This document shows positions 9,232-17,117 of a DNA stretch of 64,000 nt, one piece after another. Made by a program: the position numbers and the translations under genes. The notes beneath the pieces were generated by a model. That model had not been told where the DNA came from and made no database searches. It saw nothing but the letters and a program-made list of their open reading frames with translations. The DNA comes from Subdoligranulum variabile (GTDB taxonomy: Bacteria; Bacillota; Clostridia; Oscillospirales; Ruminococcaceae), in NCBI RefSeq assembly GCF_025152575.1, contig NZ_CP102293.1:3038001-3102000 (forward strand). Direction: 5' to 3'. Each line of letters starts with the position of its first letter. Position 1 is the stretch's first letter.

Positions 9232-12006
9232 TTGCCGCAGAATTACAATGACACCATCCACAAGATGCAGACGCCCTTTGAGATGCGGGCCGGTCTGCCC
9301 AAGAAAGAGCCGAAAATGCTGGAAGACTGGGAACAGAACCATGTCTATGAGCAGATGATCCGCAACAATGAGGGCAAGCCCCGTTACATTCTCCATGACG
9401 GCCCTCCGTATGCAAACGGCAGTATCCACATGGGTACGGCGCTCAATAAAATCATCAAGGATATTATCATCCGTTACAAGAATATGGCAGGTTTCCAAGC
9501 TCCTTATGTGCCGGGCTATGACACCCATGGCCTGCCCATCGAGCTGAAGGCGTTGGGCTCTCTTGGAGACAAGAAATCCGGTGTCTCCAAGCTGGAACTG
9601 CGCAAGATCTGCAAGGAGTTTGCCACCGAGCACATCGGTGTGATGAACGATCAGTTCAAACGTCTTGGTGTGCAGGGCGATTTTGAGAATCCCTATCTGA
9701 CGCTTCGACCGGAGTTTGAGGCCCGCCAGGTCGAGATCTTCGGCGAAATGGCCAAGAAGGGCTACATCTACAAGGGCATGAAAGCCGTGTACTGGTGCCC
9801 GGAAGACCGTACCGCGCTGGCTGAAGCTGAAATTGAATATGCAGAGGACGAGTGCGATTCCATCTATGTCCGCTTCAAGCTGACTGGTGACCCCAAGGGG
9901 GTTCTGGCCAAGCACAATATTCCGCTGGAGAAGGCGTGGATTGTGATTTGGACCACTACGACCTGGACACTGCCTGCCAACGTGGCGACCTGCCTGAATC
10001 CGGATCTGGAGTATGCATTCGTCAAGATCGGCGATGAATACCACATCATGGCGGCGGAGCTGGTCAAGCCCACGATGGACGCTTGCCATATCGAAGAATA
10101 TGAAGTCATGCCCGAGACGGTGCATGGTGATGAGCTGGAGCTTATGGAGTACCAGCATCCCTTCCTGGACCGTACTGGTCTTGTGATTCTGGGAGACCAT
10201 GTAACCCTGGAAGGCGGCACCGGCTGTGTCCATACCGCCCCCGGTCATGGTGTTGAGGACTTTGAGGTCTGCGTCAATCATTATCCTCAGCTGCCCGTTG
10301 TGGTTCCTGTGGATGACGCCGGCTGTCTGACGGAGGAAGCCGGCAAAGAGTTCGCCGGGCTGAAAGTCTGGGCGGCCAACAAGGTTATTCTGGAGCATAT
10401 CAAGGAGACTGGCCATCTGATGGGCGTACAGCACATCACCCACCAGTACCCCCATTGCTGGCGCTGCCATCATCCCATCATCTTCCGCGCCACTGAGCAG
10501 TGGTTCTGCTCCATCGATGCGTTCAAGGAGGATGTCTATAAAGCAATTGACAGTGTGCACTGGCAACCGGCCTGGGGCCATGACCGTATGACGGGCATGG
10601 TGCGGGATCGCAGTGACTGGTGCATCAGCCGTCAGCGCGTCTGGGGTGTTCCCATCCCGGTGTTCTACTGCAAGAAGTGCGGCAAGTATCATATCACCGA
10701 CGCTTCCATCAAGGCTGTTTCCGATCTGTTCCGTAAGGAAGGCAGCGACGCATGGTACAAGTACGATGCCAACGAGATCATGCCGAAGACCGAGGTCTGT
10801 GAATGTGGTGCTTCTGACTGGGAGAAGGATCCCGATATCATGGACGTCTGGTTCGACTCCGGTTCCACCTGGAGCGCGGTTTGCCGCGAGCGTCCTGAGC
10901 TGACCTGGCCTGTGGATATGTATATGGAGGGCGCGGACCAGTTCCGCGGCTGGTTCCAGTCCAGTCTGCTGACCTGTGTTGCTACCCAGGGCATTGCACC
11001 GTACCGTGAGGTTCTGTGCCATGGTTGGGTCGTCGATGCGCAGGGCAAGCAGATGCACAAGTCTGCCGGCAACGGTATGGAGCCTTCGGAGATTATCCGG
11101 GACTACGGCGCAGACATCATCCGTCTGTGGGTCGCTTCCAGCGATTACACCGTCGACGTGCGCGCCGGTAAGGAAATCTTCCGTCAGCTTTCGGAAGCTT
11201 ATCGTAAGATGCGTAATACCGCTCGCTTTATGCTTGGCAACCTGAGCGATTTTGATCCCAACAAGGATGCGGTGGCCGATGACCAGCTCTATGAGATTGA
11301 CCGCTGGGCGCTGGAGGCCTGCAACGCGCTGACAGCAACGATGCGGGATGCGTATGATCATTATGATTTCTCCCGTGCCTACCATGCGCTGTACAATTTC
11401 TGTGTTATTGACATGTCCAACTTCTATATGGACGTGATCAAGGATCGTCTGTACTGCGCAGACGACCATGCCCGCCGTTGCGCCCAGACAGCGTTGTATC
11501 GCATTCTGGTGGATTTCACCAAACTGCTTGCGCCAATCCTCTGCTTCACCAGCCAGGAGATCTGGAGCTATGTGCCCAAGATGCCCGGTATGAAAGATTA
11601 TGTAGTCTTTGAGCAGGTGCCGGAGGCAAAACCTGCTGCCGGTGAGGCGTTTACGGCCAAGTGGGACCGGATCATGGCAATCCGCGATGACGTAAAGAAG
11701 GTTCTGGAGCAGGCTCGCGCAGACAAGCAGATCGGTTCCTCGCTGGAGGCGGCTCTGACACTGTATTGCAATGAGGATGTTTACAAGTTCCTGAATTCTA
11801 TCCCGATGGATGAACTTGCTGACCTCTTCATCGTGTCCCAGGTTCGCCTGGAACAGGGAGAAGGCGGCGTGAAGGGCGTCGTGGATGGCCTGGGTGTACA
11901 GGCGGAGCACGCGGCAGGTGCCAAGTGCCTGCGCTGCTGGAAGTATGATACGGCCGTCAATGATAACGGTCTGTGCCCGCGTTGCGCAAAGGTCCTGGGA
12001 ATGTAA
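9232..12006 (+). CDS. ileS: Isoleucyl-tRNA synthetase
   Basis: IleRS charges tRNA-Ile and edits valine. This 924-residue protein has the class I catalytic core with a HIGH-box variant HMGT at 66–69 in PPYANGSIHMGT, the GGT-GCVHTAPGHG editing-domain signature, and a KMSKS loop that reads KQMHKS (about 606–611), a divergent version. The C-terminus ends with a zinc-binding CLRCW and CPRC pair, as in bacterial IleRS. The start is TTG 9232, preceded by GAGGAGAG; no closer ATG would keep the conserved N-terminus. The gap to divIVA is only 50 bases, so there is no room for a T-box riboswitch and expression depends on the upstream operon. Confidence 0.97.
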   Translation: MPQNYNDTIHKMQTPFEMRAGLPKKEPKMLEDWEQNHVYEQMIRNNEGKPRYILHDGPPYANGSIHMGTALNKIIKDIIIRYKNMAGFQAPYVPGYDTHGLPIELKALGSLGDKKSGVSKLELRKICKEFATEHIGVMNDQFKRLGVQGDFENPYLTLRPEFEARQVEIFGEMAKKGYIYKGMKAVYWCPEDRTALAEAEIEYAEDECDSIYVRFKLTGDPKGVLAKHNIPLEKAWIVIWTTTTWTLPANVATCLNPDLEYAFVKIGDEYHIMAAELVKPTMDACHIEEYEVMPETVHGDELELMEYQHPFLDRTGLVILGDHVTLEGGTGCVHTAPGHGVEDFEVCVNHYPQLPVVVPVDDAGCLTEEAGKEFAGLKVWAANKVILEHIKETGHLMGVQHITHQYPHCWRCHHPIIFRATEQWFCSIDAFKEDVYKAIDSVHWQPAWGHDRMTGMVRDRSDWCISRQRVWGVPIPVFYCKKCGKYHITDASIKAVSDLFRKEGSDAWYKYDANEIMPKTEVCECGASDWEKDPDIMDVWFDSGSTWSAVCRERPELTWPVDMYMEGADQFRGWFQSSLLTCVATQGIAPYREVLCHGWVVDAQGKQMHKSAGNGMEPSEIIRDYGADIIRLWVASSDYTVDVRAGKEIFRQLSEAYRKMRNTARFMLGNLSDFDPNKDAVADDQLYEIDRWALEACNALTATMRDAYDHYDFSRAYHALYNFCVIDMSNFYMDVIKDRLYCADDHARRCAQTALYRILVDFTKLLAPILCFTSQEIWSYVPKMPGMKDYVVFEQVPEAKPAAGEAFTAKWDRIMAIRDDVKKVLEQARADKQIGSSLEAALTLYCNEDVYKFLNSIPMDELADLFIVSQVRLEQGEGGVKGVVDGLGVQAEHAAGAKCLRCWKYDTAVNDNGLCPRCAKVLGM

Positions 12007-12015
12007 TTTTACTTT

Positions 12016-12054
12016 CAGCGGTGCTTATATTCGTGTAAGCACCGCTGATTTTTT
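12016..12054 (+). terminator. Intrinsic terminator between ileS and lspA
   Basis: A perfect 12-bp stem, CAGCGGTGCTTA (12016–12027) with TAAGCACCGCTG (12036–12047), with an 8-base loop, is followed by A and six T (12049–12054). It begins 10 bases after the ileS stop and ends only 6 bases before the lspA ATG, leaving no space for a downstream promoter. Confidence 0.9.
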
Positions 12055-12060
12055 GAAATC

Positions 12061-12582
12061 ATGGGGTTTCAGATGATTGTATCCTTTTTCTCTGTATTGG
12101 TTGCTGCAGTTCTCGTTGCAGTGGATCAACTGATTAAGCAATGGGCCACGGCTGTTTTGCAGCCGGTGGGCGCCATTACGGTGTTGCCGGGCATTTTGGA
12201 GCTGCGATACTATCTGAACGATGGTATGGCGTTTTCCATGCTGGCAGGAAAGCAAACGTTGCTCATCGCCATGACTTCCATCATGCTGGTGTGCGTACTG
12301 TTGGTGCTTCTGCTGCGAAAAATGGGGCCGTGGGAGCGTATTTCCTGGACACTGATCCTGGGGGGCGGCATCGGTAATCTGATCGATCGTTTCCTCAATG
12401 GTGTTGTGGTAGATTATATCAACGTTTTGTTTGTAAACTTCGCCGTTTTCAATTTTGCGGATATCTGCATTACAGCGGGTGTGATCTCCCTGATGGCATG
12501 GGTTCTCTACGATTCTTTCCGCAAGGAAAAGGCGGAAATGTCATCGGACCAGGTGAATGGAGTCTCCGATGGAACCAATTGA
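12061..12582 (+). CDS. lspA: Lipoprotein signal peptidase (signal peptidase II)
   Basis: LspA cleaves the signal peptide of prolipoproteins after lipidation of the lipobox cysteine. This 173-residue protein has four hydrophobic segments (about 5–22, 63–86, 94–112, 130–152). The two catalytic aspartates are D118 in GVVVDYI and D134 in FNFADI, within the conserved GGGIGNLIDR and NFAD blocks. The start is either ATG 12061 or ATG 12073; neither has a strong ribosome-binding site. The U-tract of a strong terminator ends six bases upstream, so expression must come from read-through or an unseen promoter within ileS. Both ABC-importer binding proteins in this window are predicted substrates. Confidence 0.95.
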   Translation: MGFQMIVSFFSVLVAAVLVAVDQLIKQWATAVLQPVGAITVLPGILELRYYLNDGMAFSMLAGKQTLLIAMTSIMLVCVLLVLLLRKMGPWERISWTLILGGGIGNLIDRFLNGVVVDYINVLFVNFAVFNFADICITAGVISLMAWVLYDSFRKEKAEMSSDQVNGVSDGTN

Positions 12583-13501
12583 GATTACAGCGGGGCCGCA
12601 GACGGCCGGCCGACTGGACGCCTGGCTGGCAGGGCAGTGCGAGGGAATTTCCCGCAACGCCCTGCAGACCTTGATCGAGCAGGAACGCGTGACAAAGGAC
12701 GGACGTCCGGTCAATAAAAAGGAGAAAGTTTGTCCTGGTGCCGTATACCTCCTGCAGTTGCCGGACCCAAAGCCCATTGAGGCGGTGCCGCAGGATATCC
12801 CGCTTTCCATCGTGTATGAAGACAACGATCTTATTGTTGTCAACAAACCCAAGGGGATGGTGGTCCATCCTGCTCCGGGAAACCCGGACGGCACGTTGGT
12901 CAATGCACTTCTCTATCACTGTGCCGGCCAACTTTCCGGAATCGGTGGAGCCATTCGTCCGGGAATTGTACATCGTATTGATAAAGACACCAGCGGACTG
13001 CTGGTTGTTGCCAAAAATGATGTGGCGCATCAGGCTTTGAGCAGCCAGATGAGTGTGCATAGCATTCACCGCGTGTATCACGCCATCGTCTATGGCAATC
13101 TCAAAGAAGATGAGGGCTTTGTCGAAGCATGGTTGGGGCGAGACCCGCGGGACCGGAAGAAAATGGCGGTGTTATCAGAAAACACCACCGGAGCACGGTA
13201 TGCCTACACGGGTTGGCGTGTACTGGAACGGTTCGGCAATTTCACCTACATTGCCTGTAAGCTCAAAACCGGTCGCACCCATCAGATCCGGGTGCATATG
13301 GCATCCATTGGACATCCGCTTGCCGGAGATGTGGTGTATGGACCACGCAATTGCATCAAGAGCCTGGCAGGGCAATGTCTGCACGCCAAGGAACTGGGGT
13401 TTGTCCACCCGTCTACCGAAAATTGGATGCAGTTCGATTCCCCCTTGCCGGCTTACTTTACAGATTTTCTGAATCGGCTTAGAAAGGAACACCGTGCATG
13501 A
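12569..13501 (+). CDS. rluD: RluD-type 23S rRNA pseudouridine synthase
   Basis: The enzyme isomerises uridines in rRNA. It has an N-terminal S4 RNA-binding domain (residues about 10–60) and an RluA/RluD catalytic domain with HRIDKDTSG, in which D138 is the catalytic aspartate, plus the later KTGRTHQIRVH motif. In Clostridia and Bacilli this gene (ylyB in B. subtilis) follows lspA. I prefer ATG 12569, giving 310 residues, because GGAG (12559–12562) stands 6 bases before it; the ATG at 12557 has only a 2-base gap to AGGTG. It overlaps the end of lspA by 14 bases and the next gene by ATGA. The exact target uridine cannot be told from the sequence. Confidence 0.92.
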   Translation: MEPIEITAGPQTAGRLDAWLAGQCEGISRNALQTLIEQERVTKDGRPVNKKEKVCPGAVYLLQLPDPKPIEAVPQDIPLSIVYEDNDLIVVNKPKGMVVHPAPGNPDGTLVNALLYHCAGQLSGIGGAIRPGIVHRIDKDTSGLLVVAKNDVAHQALSSQMSVHSIHRVYHAIVYGNLKEDEGFVEAWLGRDPRDRKKMAVLSENTTGARYAYTGWRVLERFGNFTYIACKLKTGRTHQIRVHMASIGHPLAGDVVYGPRNCIKSLAGQCLHAKELGFVHPSTENWMQFDSPLPAYFTDFLNRLRKEHRA

Positions 13502-14328
13502 AATCAGCACTCAGCGATTATCTAGTCATCTGTGATATGGATAATACTCTGCTTACCGCAAAGGAAGGGCTTCCGGCCTGCAATAAGACGGTAATCCAGC
13601 TGTTTATCGAGATGGGCGGTTTGTTTACGGTGGCTACCGGACGTCCACCGGAATCCATCCGCGCGGCACTGGACGGAATTCAGCTTTCACTGCCGGCAAT
13701 TTCCTGTAACGGAGCCCTGCTCTATGATTTTTCTACGGAATCGGTGTTGCATCGATCGACGCTGAATCGCGAACAGGCAACGGCGGCGATTGCGGATATC
13801 CTTCCAAAATTTCCCCGTATGGGCGTGGAAGTTATGGCTGGCAACGGAGAAATGTTCGTGATCCATGCCAATGAATACACCCACGCGCATCAGGTTGATG
13901 AACATCTGGGCAGCATTGCCTGCCCTATCGAATGTGTACCGGATGGTTGGATCAAGGTGGTGTTTGCCTCGGATCCCGAGACAATCCGCAAGCTTGGTCA
14001 GTATGCTAAGACCAAGTATTATGGACGGGATAACTATTTCCTGGCGACAAATAATATTTACCTTGAAATTATGCCGGGAGGCGTCAGCAAGGCAACGGGC
14101 ATGCACGATCTGTGCGCATTGATGAATCGTTCTCAAAAAAAGACCATTGTGATCGGAGATTATTACAATGATCTGGAGCTGATGAAAGCAGCCGGATATG
14201 CTGTAGCTGTTGCCAATGCGCCCGCGGAGGTAAAAGCTACTGCCGATGTGGTGACGACCTGTACCTGCTCCGAAGGCGCGGTAGGGGAGTACTTATATCA
14301 GCTGATCCGAAAAGTGACGGATGTCTGA
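13498..14328 (+). CDS. Cof-type HAD hydrolase
   Basis: A 276-residue HAD-superfamily phosphatase of the Cof/subclass IIB type, the group that dephosphorylates sugar phosphates, flavin or nucleotide monophosphates. Motif I is CDMDNTLLT (nucleophile and acid/base Asp at residues 13 and 15), motif II is TVATGRP, and motif IV is IGDYYNDLELMKAAG with the following AVANAPAEVKATAD block. The large C2B cap sits between motifs II and IV. Its ATG overlaps the rluD stop by four bases. The substrate cannot be predicted. Confidence 0.9.
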   Translation: MKSALSDYLVICDMDNTLLTAKEGLPACNKTVIQLFIEMGGLFTVATGRPPESIRAALDGIQLSLPAISCNGALLYDFSTESVLHRSTLNREQATAAIADILPKFPRMGVEVMAGNGEMFVIHANEYTHAHQVDEHLGSIACPIECVPDGWIKVVFASDPETIRKLGQYAKTKYYGRDNYFLATNNIYLEIMPGGVSKATGMHDLCALMNRSQKKTIVIGDYYNDLELMKAAGYAVAVANAPAEVKATADVVTTCTCSEGAVGEYLYQLIRKVTDV

Positions 14329-14351
14329 GATGCTGTCAGAAGGGGGAAGCC

Positions 14352-14825
14352 ATGAAAATAAGTGAACTGATGGACCCCAAGGGAATTCTGCTTTATGCCA
14401 ATATCAATAATGCCGCCGATGTGCTGGGAATTTTGGTGGAGCTTCAGGAAGGAATCGGCGTGATCACCAACGGAACGGCCTATTACAACGCTGTGTGCCA
14501 GCGGGAAAATTTCGGTGGTACCACGGCAATCGGAGAAGGCATTGCACTGCCGCATGCAATCAATGCGGGCGTGTCGGCACCGGGCATTTCGGCTTTGACC
14601 CTGCGGCGTGGGGTGGACTGGGGAGCTCCGGATGGACGCCCCGTTGATCTCCTGTTTATGATCGCTGTGCCCCCGGAGCAGGATAGCCTGCATCTGCAGA
14701 TTCTTGCTCGACTGGTTAATTTGTTGGGGCGGCATGCTCTGGTGGATGCACTGCGTCATGCCAGCAGTCCGGAGCGATTTCTTGAATTGTTGCAAAAAGT
14801 AGAAAATGCCTGCTTTGGCGGCTGA
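14352..14825 (+). CDS. Orphan PTS EIIA domain protein (fructose/mannitol type)
   Basis: This 157-residue protein is a stand-alone EIIA of the PTS_EIIA_2 family. The phosphorylatable histidine is H68 in AIGEGIALPHAI, matching the family signature, and a DLLFMIAVPP strand follows. No EIIB or EIIC gene is adjacent, so a transport role would need partners elsewhere. A regulatory role, as with PtsN-like proteins, is an alternative. It is 23 bases after the Cof-type hydrolase with RBS AGGGGGAAG and is closed by a strong terminator, so it is probably the last gene of the sepF-led operon or of a sub-operon. The window also encodes HprK, which phosphorylates HPr in the same pathway. Confidence 0.9.
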   Translation: MKISELMDPKGILLYANINNAADVLGILVELQEGIGVITNGTAYYNAVCQRENFGGTTAIGEGIALPHAINAGVSAPGISALTLRRGVDWGAPDGRPVDLLFMIAVPPEQDSLHLQILARLVNLLGRHALVDALRHASSPERFLELLQKVENACFGG

Positions 14826-14832
14826 AATTTTT

Positions 14833-14872
14833 AAAAGCTGCCGACGGAGTTCTCTCCGTCGGCAGCTTTTTT
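14833..14872 (+). terminator. Strong intrinsic terminator after the EIIA gene
   Basis: A 17-bp perfect stem (14833–14849 with 14854–14870, core GCTGCCGACGGAG) and a 4-base loop are followed by T residues to 14872. The A-rich 5' arm could also let it act on the other strand. Confidence 0.93.
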
Positions 14873-14887
14873 GCCAAAACGAGACAG

Positions 14888-14935
14888 TATGCACAAGATA
14901 AAAGAAAGAAACAAGACGAATTTTGTGCATATAAT
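14888..14935 (+). promoter_or_regulatory. Promoter with a flanking 9-bp inverted repeat, ABC importer operon
   Basis: A TATAAT box is at 14930–14935 with no good -35 match. Perfect 9-base inverted arms TATGCACAA (14888–14896) and TTGTGCATA (14923–14931) lie around it, the second overlapping the -10 box. Centre-to-centre spacing is 35 bases. The arrangement suggests operator half-sites for a repressor of the downstream importer. The gap 14826–15048 otherwise holds a terminator and a small dyad CCAGTG-TG-CACTGG at 15003–15016. Confidence 0.5.
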
Positions 14936-15048
14936 AGATTGCTTTAGAGGGGTGAAGTGTGATATACTTTAAAGCACTAAATCGGCAAAGCAGAGGGAGA
15001 AGCCAGTGTGCACTGGACGCCGAGCCGGTATTGTCTGGAGGAAGAAGA

Positions 15049-16080
15049 ATGAAAAAAGCAGTTTCCTTATTGGTGGCCACAACGATGATTCTGGGGCTGG
15101 CAGGCTGCGGCAGCACCGCGACAACTTCCAGCGGCACGTCGGAGGCGGAAGCAGCTTCCAGCACGGCGGAAACCTCTGAAGCGGATGCCGCCGATGCAAA
15201 GAGCTATACCATTGGCATCTGCCAGTTGGTCCAGCATGACGCGCTGGATGCGGCTACCCAAGGTTTCAAGGATGCCCTGACTGAAAAATTGGGTGAAGGC
15301 AATGTGACTTTTGATGAGCAGAATGCTTCCGGCGACACGGCCAACTGCTCCACCATCATCAACGGATTTGTATCCTCGGGTGTTGATTTGATCCTGGCCA
15401 ACGCTACGGCCCCGCTTCAGACGGCAACGCAGGCTACTTCGGATATTCCGATCCTGGGGACCTCGGTAACCGATTACGCGACGGCATTGGATATCAGTGA
15501 CTGGACCGGTACGGTGGGCGGCAATGTGTCCGGAACCTCTGATCTTGCTCCGCTGGATCAGCAGGCAGCCATGATTCAGGAACTGTTCCCGGATGCCAAA
15601 AATGTTGGCCTTCTGTACTGCAGCGCCGAAGCTAATTCGGTTTATCAGTGTGATGTAATTGAAGGCTATCTGACAGATGCTGGTTACACGGTGACCCGCT
15701 ATGCCTTTACGGATACCAACGATGTCACCTCGGTGGCGCAGACGGCTGCGGATGCTTCGGACGTCATTTACATCCCCACCGACAATACGGCGGCTTCCAA
15801 TACCGAGGCTATTGCCAATGTTGTACTGCCGGCCAAGGTCCCCGTGGTAGCCGGCGAGGAAGGTATCTGCAAGGGTTGCGGCGTTGCTACGCTGTCCATC
15901 AGTTACTATGATCTGGGCTACCAGACCGGTACGATGGCTTACCAGATTCTGGCTGAAGGTGCGGATATTTCCACTATGCCCATCGAATATGCGCCCAATG
16001 TGACCAAGAAGTATAATGCCGCAAACTGCGAAGCGCTGGGCATTACGCCGCCGGAAGGCTACGAAGCAATCGCAGAGTAA
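15049..16080 (+). CDS. ABC transporter substrate-binding lipoprotein (ABC_sub_bind/TrpX type)
   Basis: This 343-residue lipoprotein captures a ligand outside the cell for the permease and ATPase encoded next. The signal peptide ends in the lipobox LAGC, with lipidated Cys at 20, then a Ser/Thr/Ala/Glu linker to about residue 45. The binding domain begins at YTIGICQLVQHDALDAATQGF, which is the start of the ABC_sub_bind (PF04392) family that includes TrpX; segments such as DLILANATAPLQTA and GLLYCSAEANS fit. Family members import aromatic amino acids or other small molecules; the ligand here is unknown. ATG 15049 is chosen for GGAGGAAG (15037–15044) and the signal peptide; the frame is open upstream but not signal-like. 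No T-box fits in the short leader. Confidence 0.9.
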   Translation: MKKAVSLLVATTMILGLAGCGSTATTSSGTSEAEAASSTAETSEADAADAKSYTIGICQLVQHDALDAATQGFKDALTEKLGEGNVTFDEQNASGDTANCSTIINGFVSSGVDLILANATAPLQTATQATSDIPILGTSVTDYATALDISDWTGTVGGNVSGTSDLAPLDQQAAMIQELFPDAKNVGLLYCSAEANSVYQCDVIEGYLTDAGYTVTRYAFTDTNDVTSVAQTAADASDVIYIPTDNTAASNTEAIANVVLPAKVPVVAGEEGICKGCGVATLSISYYDLGYQTGTMAYQILAEGADISTMPIEYAPNVTKKYNAANCEALGITPPEGYEAIAE

Positions 16081-16093
16081 AACAATCATTATG

Positions 16094-16132
16094 ACAGCGG
16101 GAAAAGGGCCTGCGCCCTTTCCCCGCTGTTTT
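16094..16132 (+). terminator. Attenuating terminator between binding protein and permease
   Basis: Arms ACAGCGGGAAAAGGGC (16094–16109) and GCCC-TTT-CCCCGCTGT (16114–16129), with a CTGC loop and a one-base bulge, end in TTTT (16129–16132). It lies 13 bases after the binding-protein stop. Partial termination would give more binding protein than permease, a common design for ABC importers. Confidence 0.75.
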
Positions 16133-16169
16133 GGTGCTTATCATCATTTTCATGGAGGATGGATTTTCA

Positions 16170-17117
16170 ATGGACTTTTTGACTTCGCTGTTGAATTCCA
16201 TGCCCGGTGCGGTGGCGCAGGGGCTGATTTGGGGTATAATGGCAATCGGCGTATACATTACCTATCGAGTTCTGGATATTGCTGACCTGACCGTAGATGG
16301 TTCCCTGGGAACCGGCGGCGCAGTGTGTGTTGTACTTATGCTGAACGGTGTACCGGTCGGGTTGGCGCTTGTGGCTGCTACACTGGCCGGTATGCTGGCT
16401 GGCCTGGTTACGGGACTTTTCCATACAGCCTGCGGTATTCCTGCTATTCTGGCCGGTATTCTCACGCAGCTGGCGTTGTATTCCGTAAACCTCAGGATTA
16501 TGGGGACTGGTACCGGCGGTGGCAAGGCAAACCTGCCGATCAGTGTAGATAAATATTCGCTGCTGGTATCGGCGCGATATGTGCGGGAAAAAGCGCTGAG
16601 CAACCCGCTGCTTACGCTCGTTATCTTCTGTGCAATCCTGGTGGCAGTGCTGTACTGGTTCTTTGGCACGGAATTGGGATGCTCGCTTCGTGCTACAGGT
16701 GCCAACCAGAATATGGCGCGTGCGCAGGGAATCAATACCAGCTTTGCCAAGGTGCTGGGGTTGATGATTTCCAACGGGCTTGTGGCTTTGTCCGGCGGAT
16801 TGCTTGCGCAGTATCAGGGCTTCTCGGACATCAATATGGGGCGTGGTGCCATCGTCATCGGTTTGGCTGCGGTCATCATCGGAGAGGTGATTTTCAGCAA
16901 GATTTTCCGCAATTTTGCGCTGAAGCTGATTGCTGCCATTATTGGTGCCATCATTTATTATATGGTCATGACCTTTGTTCTGCGTCTGGGTCTGTCCACG
17001 GATGACCTTAAGTTGCTTACGGCTCTTGTGGTGGCCGTGTTCCTGACGGTCCCGTATTGGAAGAGCCGGTATTTCACCAAACCGAGTGTGAAGAAGGGAG
17101 GTAAAAACAATGCTTGA
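16170..17117 (+). CDS. ABC transporter permease (TrpY-like)
   Basis: A hydrophobic 315-residue inner-membrane permease with about eight to nine predicted transmembrane segments, of the BPD_transp_2 family shared with Liv permeases. The family hallmark is the cytoplasmic loop GCSLRATGANQNMARAQGIN, which contacts the ATPase. The N-terminal YRVLDIADLTVDGSLGTGGA is characteristic of the permeases paired with ABC_sub_bind lipoproteins. ATG 16170 has GGAGGA ten bases upstream; the ATG at 16152 is part of that ribosome-binding region. It overlaps the ATPase gene by 8 bases. Confidence 0.92.
   Translation: MDFLTSLLNSMPGAVAQGLIWGIMAIGVYITYRVLDIADLTVDGSLGTGGAVCVVLMLNGVPVGLALVAATLAGMLAGLVTGLFHTACGIPAILAGILTQLALYSVNLRIMGTGTGGGKANLPISVDKYSLLVSARYVREKALSNPLLTLVIFCAILVAVLYWFFGTELGCSLRATGANQNMARAQGINTSFAKVLGLMISNGLVALSGGLLAQYQGFSDINMGRGAIVIGLAAVIIGEVIFSKIFRNFALKLIAAIIGAIIYYMVMTFVLRLGLSTDDLKLLTALVVAVFLTVPYWKSRYFTKPSVKKGGKNNA

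Noticed and set aside
9208..11910. A 900-codon open frame antisense to ileS
   Set aside because: It is the complementary-strand shadow of a strongly codon-biased gene, with no family motifs, no ribosome-binding site and His/Arg/Gln-rich composition typical of antisense frames.
14936..15048. T-box or tryptophan-responsive leader before the TrpX-like importer
   Set aside because: The leader is ~110 bases, lacks Trp codon clusters and shows no T-box motif; only a small dyad is present.
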